Part shown: in pieces, positions 26,714 to 35,871 of the stretch
Numbering within the stretch: the first letter of the stretch is position 1
Layout: the number at the start of each line of letters is the position of its first letter
Source: Marinomonas spartinae
Lineage (GTDB): Bacteria; Pseudomonadota; Gammaproteobacteria; Pseudomonadales; Marinomonadaceae
Direction: 5' to 3'
DNA: 64,000 nt
Assembly (NCBI RefSeq): GCF_016461715.1
Contig: NZ_JAEMUI010000019.1
Span: 1-64,000, forward strand
Translations under genes and position numbers: made by a program
Notes under the pieces: model-generated
What the model saw: only the letters and a program-made list of their open reading frames with translations
Database searches by the model: none
What the model was told of the DNA's origin: nothing

Positions 26714-27625
26714 ATGTCTTATGATCGTGATTTAGTTGGCTATGCAGGAAAACCAGTCCATCCGCATTGGCCTAAGAATGCCAAGGTGGCGTTGCAGTTT
26801 GTCTTGAATTATGAAGAAGGGGGTGAAAATTGCATTCTGCATGGCGATAAGGCCTCGGAGGCGTTTTTATCCGAGATGATCGGGACGGATGCCAGAGAAG
26901 GTGTTCGTCACATGAGTATGGAGTCCCTTTATGAATATGGTAGTCGTGCTGGGGTATGGCGTGTTCTGTCGTTGTTTAAAGAGATGGGAATTCCGTTGAC
27001 CATCTTTGCCGTTGGTATGGCCCTTGAGCGTCATCCAGAGATTGCTAAGGTTTTTGTTGAGGAAGGGCATGAAGTTTGTAGTCATGGCTATCGATGGATT
27101 GACTATCAGTACGTGGATGAAGAAACCGAGCGTGCTGATATGAAAAAAGCCATTGATGTTATTACCAAGCTGACAGGCCAACGTCCTTTAGGCTGGTACA
27201 CAGGGCGAACAGGACCGAATACTCGTCGTTTGGTCGCGGAGGAAGGGGGATTTCTATACAACGCAGACGACTACAGTGATGATTTACCGTTCTGGCGTTT
27301 GGAAGGGGGGAAACCTCAATTAATGGTACCTTATACCCTTGATACCAATGATATGCGTTTTGCGGCGATGCAGGGTTTCAATACAGGCGAGCATTTTTTT
27401 CAATACTTAAAAGACGCGTTTGATACCTTGTATGAAGAAGGAAAAACGCAACCAAAAATGTTGTCTATAGGGCTGCATTGTCGTCTGATCGGTCGTCCTG
27501 CTCGCATCGCAGGGCTAAGACGCTTCCTCAGTTATGTGAGTCAGTTTGATGATGTTTGGTGTGCACGACGCGTCGATATTGCCAAACACTGGCATGAACA
27601 TTTTCCTTATCAAACAAAAGCTTAA
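26714..27625 (+). CDS. puuE: PuuE allantoinase (polysaccharide-deacetylase family)
   Basis: The ATG at 26714 (MSYDRDLVGYAGKP), with GGGGTG just upstream, gives 303 residues, the family length. Earlier in-frame ATGs would add a non-homologous tail. PuuE motifs are clear: HPHWPKNAKVALQFVLNYEE, GGENCILHGD, SHGYRWIDYQYV, and GWYTGRTGPNTRRLV with NADDYSDDLP. It hydrolyses allantoin to allantoate without needing the metal-dependent amidohydrolase fold. It is followed by uraD after 32 bases. Confidence 0.94.
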   Translation: MSYDRDLVGYAGKPVHPHWPKNAKVALQFVLNYEEGGENCILHGDKASEAFLSEMIGTDAREGVRHMSMESLYEYGSRAGVWRVLSLFKEMGIPLTIFAVGMALERHPEIAKVFVEEGHEVCSHGYRWIDYQYVDEETERADMKKAIDVITKLTGQRPLGWYTGRTGPNTRRLVAEEGGFLYNADDYSDDLPFWRLEGGKPQLMVPYTLDTNDMRFAAMQGFNTGEHFFQYLKDAFDTLYEEGKTQPKMLSIGLHCRLIGRPARIAGLRRFLSYVSQFDDVWCARRVDIAKHWHEHFPYQTKA

Positions 27626-27657
27626 TTATACAAACAATGAATTATATGGAGAAAAGC

Positions 27658-28224
27658 ATGACAGACCAGCTGTCCGTTCCGATGGAATTTCAGACATTGG
27701 AGGGAGTGTTTGACGCTAAACCAAGTACCATGACGAAAGAGATGTTTATTGCGGTGTTTGGTTCAGTGTATGAGCACTCTGCTTGGGTTGCTGAACAGGC
27801 ATGGCAGGCAATGAGCCACAAAAACAGCCTGACTGACTATGATAAGAAAGAGCATTTAGCGCGTTTGTTGTTTGATGTGGTCGAACAAAGTACGAATGAT
27901 ACAAAACTGGCTTTATTGCGAGCTCATCCAGATTTGGCGGGTAAGGCGGCATTGGCTGGGGAAGTGACTCAAGACTCTAGTAGTGAGCAAGCTGGCGCTG
28001 GTTTAGATCAATGTACGCCCGAAGAGCTTATGCGTTTTACCGATTACAATGATCGTTACAAATCGCGCTTCGGTTTTCCTTTTATTATGGCGGTAAAAGG
28101 CGCGACCAAAGAGGCCATTTTGTCGGCTTTTGAGCAGAGGATTCATCATTCTTCACAGGAAGAGTTCAAAATGGCCATGCGACAGGTTCACCAAATTGCT
28201 CGCTTTCGTTTAGCTGAGAAATAG
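27658..28224 (+). CDS. uraD: OHCU decarboxylase
   Basis: The ATG at 27658, with GGAGAA 6 bases upstream, gives 188 residues. The in-frame ATG at 27637 has no such site. Motifs include GSVYEHSAWVAEQAW (catalytic His), LLRAHPDLAGKAA and SRFGFPFIMAVKG. It converts 2-oxo-4-hydroxy-4-carboxy-5-ureidoimidazoline to S-allantoin, the step between UraH and PuuE. It is co-transcribed with puuE and ends at a strong hairpin. Confidence 0.94.
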   Translation: MTDQLSVPMEFQTLEGVFDAKPSTMTKEMFIAVFGSVYEHSAWVAEQAWQAMSHKNSLTDYDKKEHLARLLFDVVEQSTNDTKLALLRAHPDLAGKAALAGEVTQDSSSEQAGAGLDQCTPEELMRFTDYNDRYKSRFGFPFIMAVKGATKEAILSAFEQRIHHSSQEEFKMAMRQVHQIARFRLAEK

Positions 28225-28227
28225 CAT

Positions 28228-28263
28228 CCTCCCCCAAGGTAAGTGTGCCTATCTTGGGGGATT
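28228..28263 (+). terminator. Terminator after uraD
   Basis: TCCCCCAAG and CTTGGGGGA form a 9-bp stem with a 14-base loop, starting 5 bases past the stop. The T-run after it is short (ATTTAG). Confidence 0.7.
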
Positions 28264-28410
28264 TAGTGTCTTACCTTATGTAATTTTCTATACACTGTGC
28301 GCTATAAAATGGTACAATAATGCTTCTATTTTACACAAAGTTTCCAATTGATTATTCTCCCTGAGTCAAGGGCTGAATAGTCTTTCTCTTGTTTTAGGAA
28401 TATAGCGGTA

Positions 28411-29484
28411 TTGTGCTCATATAATTTGCTTGAAAAGCTACTAAATCAAGGGGAATTGGAGACGGATGTCGATTTTGGTGATAAATACATTGTTAATTTA
28501 GTCCTGCTATTAATAGCGTTAGTGGACTGTTTTTTAATGGTAGTTTTTTCACTAGGGCAGCCTGATCTATTCGCAAGCTTGCTCTATTTTTTTTGTTTTG
28601 CCTTTTCTGTTTGGCTTTTCTCTATTAATCGAAGCAAATGGCTTAGCTGGATGCGGGTTGTTGCTCCTTTTTTGGCCATTGCCCAAATCGTCTTTTCTTG
28701 TTTTTTTGTATTGGGTTCTGGAAGTGGCCTACAGTGGCTGTTGGTCATGTTTTCATCCTATTCTTTTTTAAGTTTTCAAAAAAGTGAGCGATTTTGGCAA
28801 GTCATCACTATTGTTAGTTCATTTTTAGCGTTTATCTTATGTCAGTTATATGCCCCACGTAGTGGTCTCTTGCTAGATCAATCCGAGCAGACGGTTTCGA
28901 TTATTTTAGTCTTTATTTATTCTTTGTTTTCATTTGGACTGGCTGTTCAGGCGCTGGTTGGACGCTTGTTTCGTGTCAATATGAGATTAAGAGAGCTGGC
29001 TGAGAGAGACGTATTAACGGGGTTGCCGAATCGTCGTAAGGTATTAAATGAGGCTCTGGCTATTTTTAACGAAGCGCTGGAATCTTCAGGCGTGTGTTCA
29101 TTTGCTATTATCGATTTTGATCATTTTAAGAGGATTAATGACTCTTATGGGCATGAAGCTGGTGATCTTGTTTTGCAGAAAGGGGCGAGTGCGATGTCCC
29201 TTTGCTTGCGGAAACAAGATAAAATAGGCCGCTATGGCGGTGAAGAGTTTGTTATTATTATGCCTGATACGGATGCTTCAGAGGCTATATCGAAAATGGA
29301 GTTCTTAAGGGCGTCGATTGAGTCTTTGAATATTGTGTCGAGTCACGGTATTCGTATTCCTGTTACGGTCAGTATTGGTGTCGCGTCTAGGTCTCAGGAA
29401 ACCGTTATTTTTGAGGATGTGTTGGCGCTGGCTGATAAAGCGTTATACAAGGCGAAGAAAGCGGGTCGTAATAAAGTGTATTAG
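28411..29484 (+). CDS. Membrane diguanylate cyclase (GGDEF)
   Basis: About six hydrophobic segments (residues ~30-185) lead into a GGDEF domain (LAERDVLTGLPNRRK to the end). The active site is GGEEF (RYGGEEFVIIM), and the inhibitory site RKQD lies five residues before it. It should therefore make cyclic di-GMP from two GTP with product inhibition. The membrane part is not a family I can name. There is no ATG near the start; a TTG at 28411 with AGGAA upstream is the best guess, so the first residues are uncertain. It is monocistronic. Confidence 0.85.
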   Translation: MCSYNLLEKLLNQGELETDVDFGDKYIVNLVLLLIALVDCFLMVVFSLGQPDLFASLLYFFCFAFSVWLFSINRSKWLSWMRVVAPFLAIAQIVFSCFFVLGSGSGLQWLLVMFSSYSFLSFQKSERFWQVITIVSSFLAFILCQLYAPRSGLLLDQSEQTVSIILVFIYSLFSFGLAVQALVGRLFRVNMRLRELAERDVLTGLPNRRKVLNEALAIFNEALESSGVCSFAIIDFDHFKRINDSYGHEAGDLVLQKGASAMSLCLRKQDKIGRYGGEEFVIIMPDTDASEAISKMEFLRASIESLNIVSSHGIRIPVTVSIGVASRSQETVIFEDVLALADKALYKAKKAGRNKVY

Positions 29485-29567
29485 TTTACCTTGATGTTTT
29501 TTATGTGTTGTGACCTTTCTCTGATAGCCTGAGGGGACACTGTTGTTTATATGCCTTTTTTATCCTT

Positions 29568-30254
29568 ATGTATGAGGTTGCTTTGCTTAACGTTATTTTT
29601 CGTTGTGATGATTTTTGGGTGCTAAATAAACCTGTTGGTATGAGTTTCCACGCTGAATCTGATGAGAGTGGGGTGATGAAAACATTAAAGCAAGATTACC
29701 CCAGTATGACGTTTTATCCTGTTCATCGCCTTGATAAAATGACTTCGGGAATTTTGCTGGTGGCGTTGAACAAAGAAGCGGCCGCAAAGTTTGGGGAGTT
29801 ATTTGAGCGACATCAAATAGAAAAACGCTATATTGCGCTGTCGGACCGTAAGCCTAAAAAAAAGCAAGGGTCTATAAAAGGAGGCATGGTGCCCAGTCGC
29901 CGTGGGCAATGGCGTTTAACAACCGAAAATGACAACTTGGCCGTGACGCAATTCTTTTCGACTTCTTTTGATGGTTTTCGGGCTTTCATTGTGCGGCCAT
30001 TAACGGGCAAAACGCACCAAATTCGTGTGGCCTTAAAAAGCCTTGGTTCTCCCATTTTTGGTGATGATCGGTACAGTGGAACACCAGCAGATCGTGGTTA
30101 CTTACATGCTTACTCTGTGTCATTTGAATGGGCAGGGGAGTTGAAAAGCTATTGTGTCATGCCATCAAGCGGCGAACACTTTAATGCAAAATTTTGTGAT
30201 TTTGTTCGTGCGCACTTTGCTGAAAAATTTTTAAAATGGCCTTCTGGCAAATAA
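29568..30254 (+). CDS. RluA-family pseudouridine synthase
   Basis: This 228-residue pseudouridine synthase without an S4 domain has a catalytic Asp56 in PVHRLDKMTSG; the RPLTGKTHQIRV motif and the Y in KRYIALSD are also in place. It is of the RluA/TruC-like single-domain type found in marine gammaproteobacteria. The RNA target cannot be told from sequence. It lies 49 bases before rlmM, so the two RNA-modification genes may be co-transcribed. Confidence 0.88.
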   Translation: MYEVALLNVIFRCDDFWVLNKPVGMSFHAESDESGVMKTLKQDYPSMTFYPVHRLDKMTSGILLVALNKEAAAKFGELFERHQIEKRYIALSDRKPKKKQGSIKGGMVPSRRGQWRLTTENDNLAVTQFFSTSFDGFRAFIVRPLTGKTHQIRVALKSLGSPIFGDDRYSGTPADRGYLHAYSVSFEWAGELKSYCVMPSSGEHFNAKFCDFVRAHFAEKFLKWPSGK

Positions 30255-30303
30255 AACCTAAGCGTCTCGCTTGTTATGAGAGCGACTTAGGGCGGGATGA
30301 TGA

Positions 30304-31356
30304 ATGAAGAATATTTTGGCATATTGCCGACCTGGTTTTGAGAAAGATTGTGCAGCTGAGCTGGCACAAATGTCATCGGAAAAAGGATTTTATGGTTACG
30401 CGAAAGTGGTGCCGGACTCAGGCTTTGTAGTGTATCACTTTGATCATTCGGAGCCTGCGGAAACCTTGATTGAACAATGGACTTTTAATCGTTTGATTTT
30501 TGCTCGTCAAATTATCGCTGTCAACGAAGTGATTCATTTTGAGTCCGGTTCACGGGTAGAGTCTTTGTTAAGTGCTGCGCGTCAGTTGCCTCTTGCGGAA
30601 GAGGTGTGGATAGAGACAGCCGATACGAATGATGCCAAAGCCTTGTCTGGTTTGATTAAAAAATTAGACAAGCCGTTAAAGCAAGGCTGGAAAAAGTCTG
30701 GCGTACTACGAAATAAAGCCATTGGTGTTCGTCATCATGTGTTCTTGCTGGATGGTGAGTCTGCCTATTTAGGCGTGTCCTATGCGGCTTGTCGTAGTGA
30801 GTTTCCCATGGGTATTCGTCGCCTACGTTTTCCTGCTGCTGGGCCGAGTCGTTCTACGCTTAAGTTAGAGGAAGCTTTTTTGCAGTTTGTTCCAGAGAAA
30901 AAACTGGCAAAAGATTTAACGGAGGGGATGACGGCTGTTGATTTAGGTGCTGCGCCTGGTGGTTGGACTTATCAGTTTGTGAAAAGAGGCATTCATGTGT
31001 TTGCGGTCGATAATGGACCAATGCAAAAAGCACTGATGTCGAGTGGCTTGGTTCAGCATGAAAAAGCGGACGGGTTTAAGTATGAGCCGCCCTATACGGT
31101 TGATTGGCTAGTATGTGACATGGTAGAGCGTCCAATTAAAGTAGCTGAATTGATGGCGGATTGGTTTGCTAAGCGTTGGACGCGTCGCGCGATCTTTAAT
31201 TTGAAGTTGCCTATGAAAAAACGTTATCAAGAAGTGATGTTGTGCATTGAGCTTATTGAAGAAAGGCTCCATAAAGCGGGTGTGGGTTTTCAATACCAAA
31301 TAAAACACCTTTATCACGATAGGGAAGAAGTTACTCTGTGCATTATTGCGAGCTAA
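30304..31356 (+). CDS. rlmM: RlmM, 23S rRNA C2498 2'-O-methyltransferase
   Basis: This 350-residue protein has the RlmM layout: an N-terminal THUMP-like RNA-binding part (FEKDCAAELAQM), then a Rossmann methyltransferase domain with SAM motif AVDLGAAPGGWTYQ (about residue 215) and DWLVCDMVERP. The K-D-K-E set of 2'-O-methyltransferases is consistent with K in LEEAFLQF-region, D in VCDMVE and K in NLKLPMKKRY. It methylates the ribose of C2498 in 23S rRNA. Confidence 0.94.
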   Translation: MKNILAYCRPGFEKDCAAELAQMSSEKGFYGYAKVVPDSGFVVYHFDHSEPAETLIEQWTFNRLIFARQIIAVNEVIHFESGSRVESLLSAARQLPLAEEVWIETADTNDAKALSGLIKKLDKPLKQGWKKSGVLRNKAIGVRHHVFLLDGESAYLGVSYAACRSEFPMGIRRLRFPAAGPSRSTLKLEEAFLQFVPEKKLAKDLTEGMTAVDLGAAPGGWTYQFVKRGIHVFAVDNGPMQKALMSSGLVQHEKADGFKYEPPYTVDWLVCDMVERPIKVAELMADWFAKRWTRRAIFNLKLPMKKRYQEVMLCIELIEERLHKAGVGFQYQIKHLYHDREEVTLCIIAS

Positions 31357-31438
31357 TTACCGTGAACTTGAGCTAGGCATTATTAAATGCTGTCTGAATC
31401 TTGTTTGATGATGTGATCTAAGGCACCGCATAAATATG

Positions 31439-31471
31439 AAAAGCCCCACTATGGATCATAGTGGGGCTTTT
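31439..31471. terminator. Bidirectional terminator between rlmM and the L,D-transpeptidase gene
   Basis: AAAAGCCCCACTATG, loop GAT and the exact complement form a perfect 15-bp stem with A and T runs at its base, in the gap between two converging genes. Confidence 0.92.
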
Positions 31472-31500
31472 CATTAGCTGGCTTTTCATTAACTATGGTG

Positions 31501-33174
31501 CTAGATAGAGTCGCTTGGGCTGAAGGCTTTATAGCCCATGGCTTCTTCCATCAGCTTGTCACGACCGTAGATGTCATTACGAAACTCTGGCATACCGTTA
31601 GCATTGGCTACCACCGTAAAGTAAACCAAATACACTGGAATATAATGAGGCAGAGTGAGCACTTTGGTTTGTTTGCTTTTTATTGCGTCAGCCAATTCTC
31701 TGAGGTCTTTACCATCGGTCATCAGGCTTTTTGCGAAAAGAGCGGGTCGTTCAAGGCGGATGCAGCCTGAGCTAAAAGCACGGTTTCTCGCCCTAAATAA
31801 GCGTTTGGCGGGAGTGTCGTGCAGATAGATTTCGTTTCTATTTGGAAACATAAATTTATAAGAGCCAAGCGCGTTGTTTTTATCTGGTGTTTGTTCAAAG
31901 CGAAACGCTAGGTTCTCTTGAGAAATGGCTTTCCAGTTGATTTGCGTTGGATCCAGTTCTTTGGCCCCAATTCCCCAATTGGCAAATACTTTATAGCCGT
32001 GTTTGCTTAAGTAGTTTGGGTCGGCTTGCAGCTTAGGTAGCAGGTTTTCGCGAGCGATACGATCCGGTACTCGCCAGGTTGGGTTTACCACCATGTAAGT
32101 CATGATAGCTTTAAAGACAGGCGTCTTTCTATCCGGTGTGCCAATGATGGCTTTCATGGTGGTGTGATTACCATTTAAATACATATCGACAGAATAATTG
32201 GTTAAATCGACCCATATACGATTGGCTTCTAGTTGGCTTGGTAGCCAGCGCCATCTTTCTAGGTTGTAGGCAATCTGTTCTGCACGACGTTTAAGTGGGA
32301 CATTGAGGGTTTTAATGGTGTTTGGGCCCGCTGCTCCATCGGCAATAAGGTGGTGGCGATTCTGAAAACGTTCTAATGCTTGCTTGAGTTGCTTGTCAAA
32401 GCGATCCTCATCTACTTTTCGAGTGGAAAAGCGAATATCGCCCAGTTGTACAAGGCGAGCACGTAACTGTGCAACCCGTGGGCCTTGATCACCAATAGCG
32501 AGAGGTTTGCCGGGTGTGACCAGAATGTCTTTCTCTTTTTTAGATAACTCCTGATAGTAGACCAGCCATTTCTGTAAAATTTGATATTGTGGGCTTCTTG
32601 GTGCTAGCAAATGTAATGAATTGACCATGTTGTTGACGGATGCCATTTGTAGCAGCTTTTTCCAGTCATTGCTGGGTGCATCCAGTTGCCAGTTGGGGTC
32701 AATAAGCTGTGGCTCATAGCGTCCATTACTTAAATCGTGGGCGTAACTTGCCAATGCGATGGTGGTGATGACATCCATTTCTGCCAATTGTTGAGGCGTT
32801 GGGTTTTTTAGAGACAGGTAATGTTTAATGATACCTACATGATAGTGGATCGGATTGAGACCATGGGTATTGGCTTTCTCAAGGATATCGACCAATTTAT
32901 AGATGGATAAGTTGATCCGTTTGTCTTTGATCCACATAGGGCGGTAGTCACGATGTTTATAAACATCTAGAACCGTATTGTTCGGGATAGCTTGTCCAGC
33001 CACTGGGGTAAAAGCATGTAGCATTAAGGCGACTTGGTCTTTTACGCTGCTTTCTATTTGCGATTCACTGGGAGGCTTGGCTACCAATCCTTGTTCTGTT
33101 TGCTGGCTTGCGCAGGCGTTCAAAAGGAATGTAAAAAAGACTAGGGTCACAAGTCTCGTTAACGCATTGGTCAT
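31501..33174 (-). CDS. Lipoprotein L,D-transpeptidase, YcbB/LdtD type
   Basis: The ATG at 33174, with AGGAG 7 bases upstream, gives 557 residues. A lipobox (LLNAC) near residue 20 marks a lipoprotein. A helical N-terminal scaffold is followed by a PG_binding_1 domain (DQGPRVAQLRARLVQLGD to GPNTIKTLNVP), then a YkuD domain with IYLHDTPAKRLF and SSGCIRLERP; Cys471 is the catalytic residue. It makes 3-3 crosslinks in peptidoglycan in the periplasm, giving beta-lactam tolerance. E. coli YcbB has a signal anchor instead of a lipobox. It follows a YkgJ-type gene by 20 bases. Confidence 0.9.
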   Translation of the reverse strand: MTNALTRLVTLVFFTFLLNACASQQTEQGLVAKPPSESQIESSVKDQVALMLHAFTPVAGQAIPNNTVLDVYKHRDYRPMWIKDKRINLSIYKLVDILEKANTHGLNPIHYHVGIIKHYLSLKNPTPQQLAEMDVITTIALASYAHDLSNGRYEPQLIDPNWQLDAPSNDWKKLLQMASVNNMVNSLHLLAPRSPQYQILQKWLVYYQELSKKEKDILVTPGKPLAIGDQGPRVAQLRARLVQLGDIRFSTRKVDEDRFDKQLKQALERFQNRHHLIADGAAGPNTIKTLNVPLKRRAEQIAYNLERWRWLPSQLEANRIWVDLTNYSVDMYLNGNHTTMKAIIGTPDRKTPVFKAIMTYMVVNPTWRVPDRIARENLLPKLQADPNYLSKHGYKVFANWGIGAKELDPTQINWKAISQENLAFRFEQTPDKNNALGSYKFMFPNRNEIYLHDTPAKRLFRARNRAFSSGCIRLERPALFAKSLMTDGKDLRELADAIKSKQTKVLTLPHYIPVYLVYFTVVANANGMPEFRNDIYGRDKLMEEAMGYKAFSPSDSI

Positions 33175-33194
33175 TGGTTGCTCCTGATGTTGAT

Positions 33195-33455
33195 TTAGTC
33201 CGTTGATAACGTAGCGTTTTCTAAGTCTGATATGATGAGTAAGGCTTCTTCTCTTGAGTGACCACAAATCATTTCTTCAGCGGCGAATGCTTGGCAAACA
33301 GTTGGCCGATTAGGGCTATTAAAGATGCCACAGCGGAAATCTTCAAGTAAGTGTATACATCTTTCTCCTGCGGCTTTCCCATTTGGCATTCCAGGAATAG
33401 GGGAAGATATAGAAGGTGCTATACAACAAGCACCACAATGAGGACGACATTGCAT
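33195..33455 (-). CDS. YkgJ-family cysteine-cluster protein
   Basis: This 86-residue protein has the CxxHCGACC-type N-terminal cluster (MQCRPHCGACC) and further Cys at ERCIHL, FRCGIF and TVCQAF, as in UPF0153/YkgJ proteins thought to bind zinc or an Fe-S cluster. Function is unknown. It is directly upstream of the L,D-transpeptidase gene and probably transcribed with it. Confidence 0.82.
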   Translation of the reverse strand: MQCRPHCGACCIAPSISSPIPGMPNGKAAGERCIHLLEDFRCGIFNSPNRPTVCQAFAAEEMICGHSREEALLIISDLENATLSTD

Positions 33456-33621
33456 AAAAGCAAATTACCTTCTTTAATAAATAAGATGGGACGCATTCAA
33501 TATGCATTTGACCAAGGTTATTTAGATTTTCATATTTCATGGGTATTTTAGAGTATCGAGGCCGTTGGTCATAGAGGATAATCTAAATAAGCGTGTGATT
33601 TGATAAGGTGTCGTTTTTTTC

Positions 33622-34863
33622 ATGGTATATAAAATATTAGTTGTTGAAGACAGTCCAGTTGTGCAAAACGTGTTAAAGCATTTGTTGAGTCAGTTAACTA
33701 TTTATGTGCCAACTGTCTGTTCCTGCTATAAGGAAGCCGAAACAACCTTAGCATCTCAAAAGGGAGGAGAGTTTTTTACCGCCATAGTGGATTTGAATCT
33801 GCCTGATGCTCCTAACGGTGAAATAGTGGATTTAGTATTGGGGTCAGGTGTTTCTTGTATTGTGTTAACAGGGAATTTCAATGATGACCTTCGTTTAGAA
33901 TTGCTTAATAAAGGTGTGTTGGATTATATAACGAAAGACAGTCGTTACTCTTTTGATCATGTTATAAAAGTGATAGAGCGCCTAAGAAAAAATCAACATA
34001 TTAAAGCGTTGGTCGCAGATGATTCGTCAACCAGCCGTCTATTTGTGAAAAGCCTACTAGAGCAATACCGTTTTAATGTGGTTGAGGCTGAAGATGGTCA
34101 GCAAGCATTGGCAAAATTGGAAGAAGATCCTGAAATTCGTCTTTTTATTACCGATCATGATATGCCCATAATTAATGGTCATGATCTGGTGCGTATGCTG
34201 CGTCATAATAACCGCTTTAAAAATTTAGTGGTGATTGGGTTGTCAACGGGTAATGATAGTGCGTTGTCTGCAAAGTTTATCAAAGCTGGGGCCAACGATT
34301 TTTTGAAAAAGCCGTTTTATCACGAAGAGTTTCATTGTCGTATTACTCATAACTTGGAATCACAAGAAATGCTCGAAACCATTCGGGATTTGGCTAATAT
34401 TGATGTGCTGACTAAGTTGAAAAATCGGCGTTATCTTTTTGATGAGGGAGAGTCTTTCTATAAGCAGGCAATTTCCCAAGGCAATGGGGCTGGGTTTGCA
34501 ATGCTGGATTTGGATCATTTCAAATGCGTTAACGATACCTATGGTCATATGGTGGGTGATACTTTGTTGGAGCTGGTTGGTAAAGAAATCGGCCTCGCTT
34601 TCCCGGAATCATTGATTTGTCGATTTGGTGGAGAAGAGTTCTGTATTGTATCAAATGAAGAGGATGATATTTTTGAGCAAAAGCTCATTGGCTTTCAGGT
34701 ATCTTTGCGTGAAAAGGAGTTTACTGGGGCTAAGATAAAAGTGACGTGCAGTATTGGTGTGTGTCGCAAAAATCAAGACAGTCTTGATGACGCCGTGAGA
34801 GTTGCCGATAAAAAACTTTATCAGGCTAAGAGTAATGGACGCGATAGAATAGAGTTTGATTAG
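33622..34863 (+). CDS. Response regulator with two receiver domains and a GGDEF domain (PleD-like)
   Basis: This 413-residue protein has REC1 at ~4-120 (ILVVEDSPVVQ; AIVDLNLPDAPNG, phosphoacceptor Asp present; TK in YITKDS), REC2 at ~128-245 (LVADDSSTSR; FITDHDMPIINGHD; KKPFYHEEF) and GGDEF at ~250-413 (LANIDVLTKLKNRRYLF; RFGGEEFCIV). Both receivers keep their phosphorylation site. The RxxD inhibitory site before GGEEF is missing (PESL instead). It is a phosphorylation-controlled diguanylate cyclase in the manner of PleD. It converges with another double-receiver gene; no histidine kinase is nearby. Confidence 0.9.
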   Translation: MVYKILVVEDSPVVQNVLKHLLSQLTIYVPTVCSCYKEAETTLASQKGGEFFTAIVDLNLPDAPNGEIVDLVLGSGVSCIVLTGNFNDDLRLELLNKGVLDYITKDSRYSFDHVIKVIERLRKNQHIKALVADDSSTSRLFVKSLLEQYRFNVVEAEDGQQALAKLEEDPEIRLFITDHDMPIINGHDLVRMLRHNNRFKNLVVIGLSTGNDSALSAKFIKAGANDFLKKPFYHEEFHCRITHNLESQEMLETIRDLANIDVLTKLKNRRYLFDEGESFYKQAISQGNGAGFAMLDLDHFKCVNDTYGHMVGDTLLELVGKEIGLAFPESLICRFGGEEFCIVSNEEDDIFEQKLIGFQVSLREKEFTGAKIKVTCSIGVCRKNQDSLDDAVRVADKKLYQAKSNGRDRIEFD

Positions 34864-34908
34864 TTGCGTTTTTAATCTTCTGCGTATGTGATAGATGTGA
34901 GGTTTAAT

Positions 34909-34938
34909 GCTTACAAGTGTTTCGAAACCCTTGTAAGC
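34909..34938. terminator. Hairpin between two convergent response regulator genes
   Basis: GCTTACAAG and its complement enclose an inner GTTT-CG-AAAC stem, forming a long near-perfect hairpin between stops at 34863 and 34973. No T-run follows on either strand, so terminator function is likely from position only. Confidence 0.5.
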
Positions 34939-34972
34939 AAATGCAGGCCGATAAACGAATGCAGAAAAGAGG

Positions 34973-35770
34973 CTAGTTTAGTATTTGGGCGAGTAGCTGT
35001 CTTACTGTGCCTGGTTCGAAAGGCTTGCCGCAAATGGCATCGACGCCTTCTTGAGCAATGTTTGAAAGTTGGCTGTCCTCAGAGTTGGAGCTGACCATAA
35101 GAATGGGGATGTGTGCAATGGCTGGGTTTTGGCGGACAGCGTCGGTTAGTTCTTTGCCGTCCATTTCTGGCATATTGTAATCTGTAACAATCAAGTCAAA
35201 CTCTTCTGTGTTGAGTTTCTCAATGGCTTGTCGGCCGTTTTCAGCCAATTGAATTTGTTCTATTCCCATCGTATTCAGTGTGCGACTAACATGCTTGCGA
35301 GCCATCTTGCTGTCATCTACTACGAGGACGCGCAGAGTTCTGGGGTCGAACAATTCTAAATCGATTTCTTCTTCGGCAATCAAATCAACGGCTGAATAAA
35401 TAGCCCGTTGTAAATCTCGTTTTGAAAAGGGTTTGGGAAGGATGGCGAGTACGCCGGATTGTCGAAGGTGTTCTAGATGATCGCGGTTTTTTTCACTTGA
35501 GATCAGCATGAAGCACTGATTTTCTGTCTCGGGGTTATTGCGAATGGTGTCGATTAGGTCATTGGCTGTGCCATCGGGCAAATACATGGAAGAAATGATT
35601 AAATCCGGTGGAAAATTGGCGAGATTTTCCAGTGTTTCTTTAATATTGTTGGTGTAATCGATTTGCTTTACGCCAGCATCTTTCAGGGCTTTACCGATAA
35701 TTTTTTTTTGCATATCGGACGGTTCGACAAGGAGTAGCGAAAGATCTTTTATTGCGGTGAAGCCTATCAT
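34973..35770 (-). CDS. Response regulator with two receiver domains, the first degenerate
   Basis: This 265-residue protein has two receivers and no output domain. REC2 (~128-262) is complete: RVLVVDDSKMARK, DLIVTDYNMPEMDGKE with the phosphoacceptor Asp, SSNSE and CGKPF. REC1 (~8-120) lacks the usual acidic pocket (LLLVEPSDMQ) and has Ser in place of the phosphoacceptor (DLIISSMYLPDG), while keeping the Lys (LPKPFSKRD). REC1 is probably a protein-interaction or phosphorylation-independent module. CheY-like docking to a partner is the likely output. Confidence 0.88.
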   Translation of the reverse strand: MIGFTAIKDLSLLLVEPSDMQKKIIGKALKDAGVKQIDYTNNIKETLENLANFPPDLIISSMYLPDGTANDLIDTIRNNPETENQCFMLISSEKNRDHLEHLRQSGVLAILPKPFSKRDLQRAIYSAVDLIAEEEIDLELFDPRTLRVLVVDDSKMARKHVSRTLNTMGIEQIQLAENGRQAIEKLNTEEFDLIVTDYNMPEMDGKELTDAVRQNPAIAHIPILMVSSNSEDSQLSNIAQEGVDAICGKPFEPGTVRQLLAQILN

Positions 35771-35871
35771 CGTTGAGTTACCCTATTTTTTAGTCATCTT
35801 ATACAATCCTAGCACATCAGTTAGGTTAAAATGAGCTATTTAGTCATGGTTATTTGGTGGAGAGTATTATT

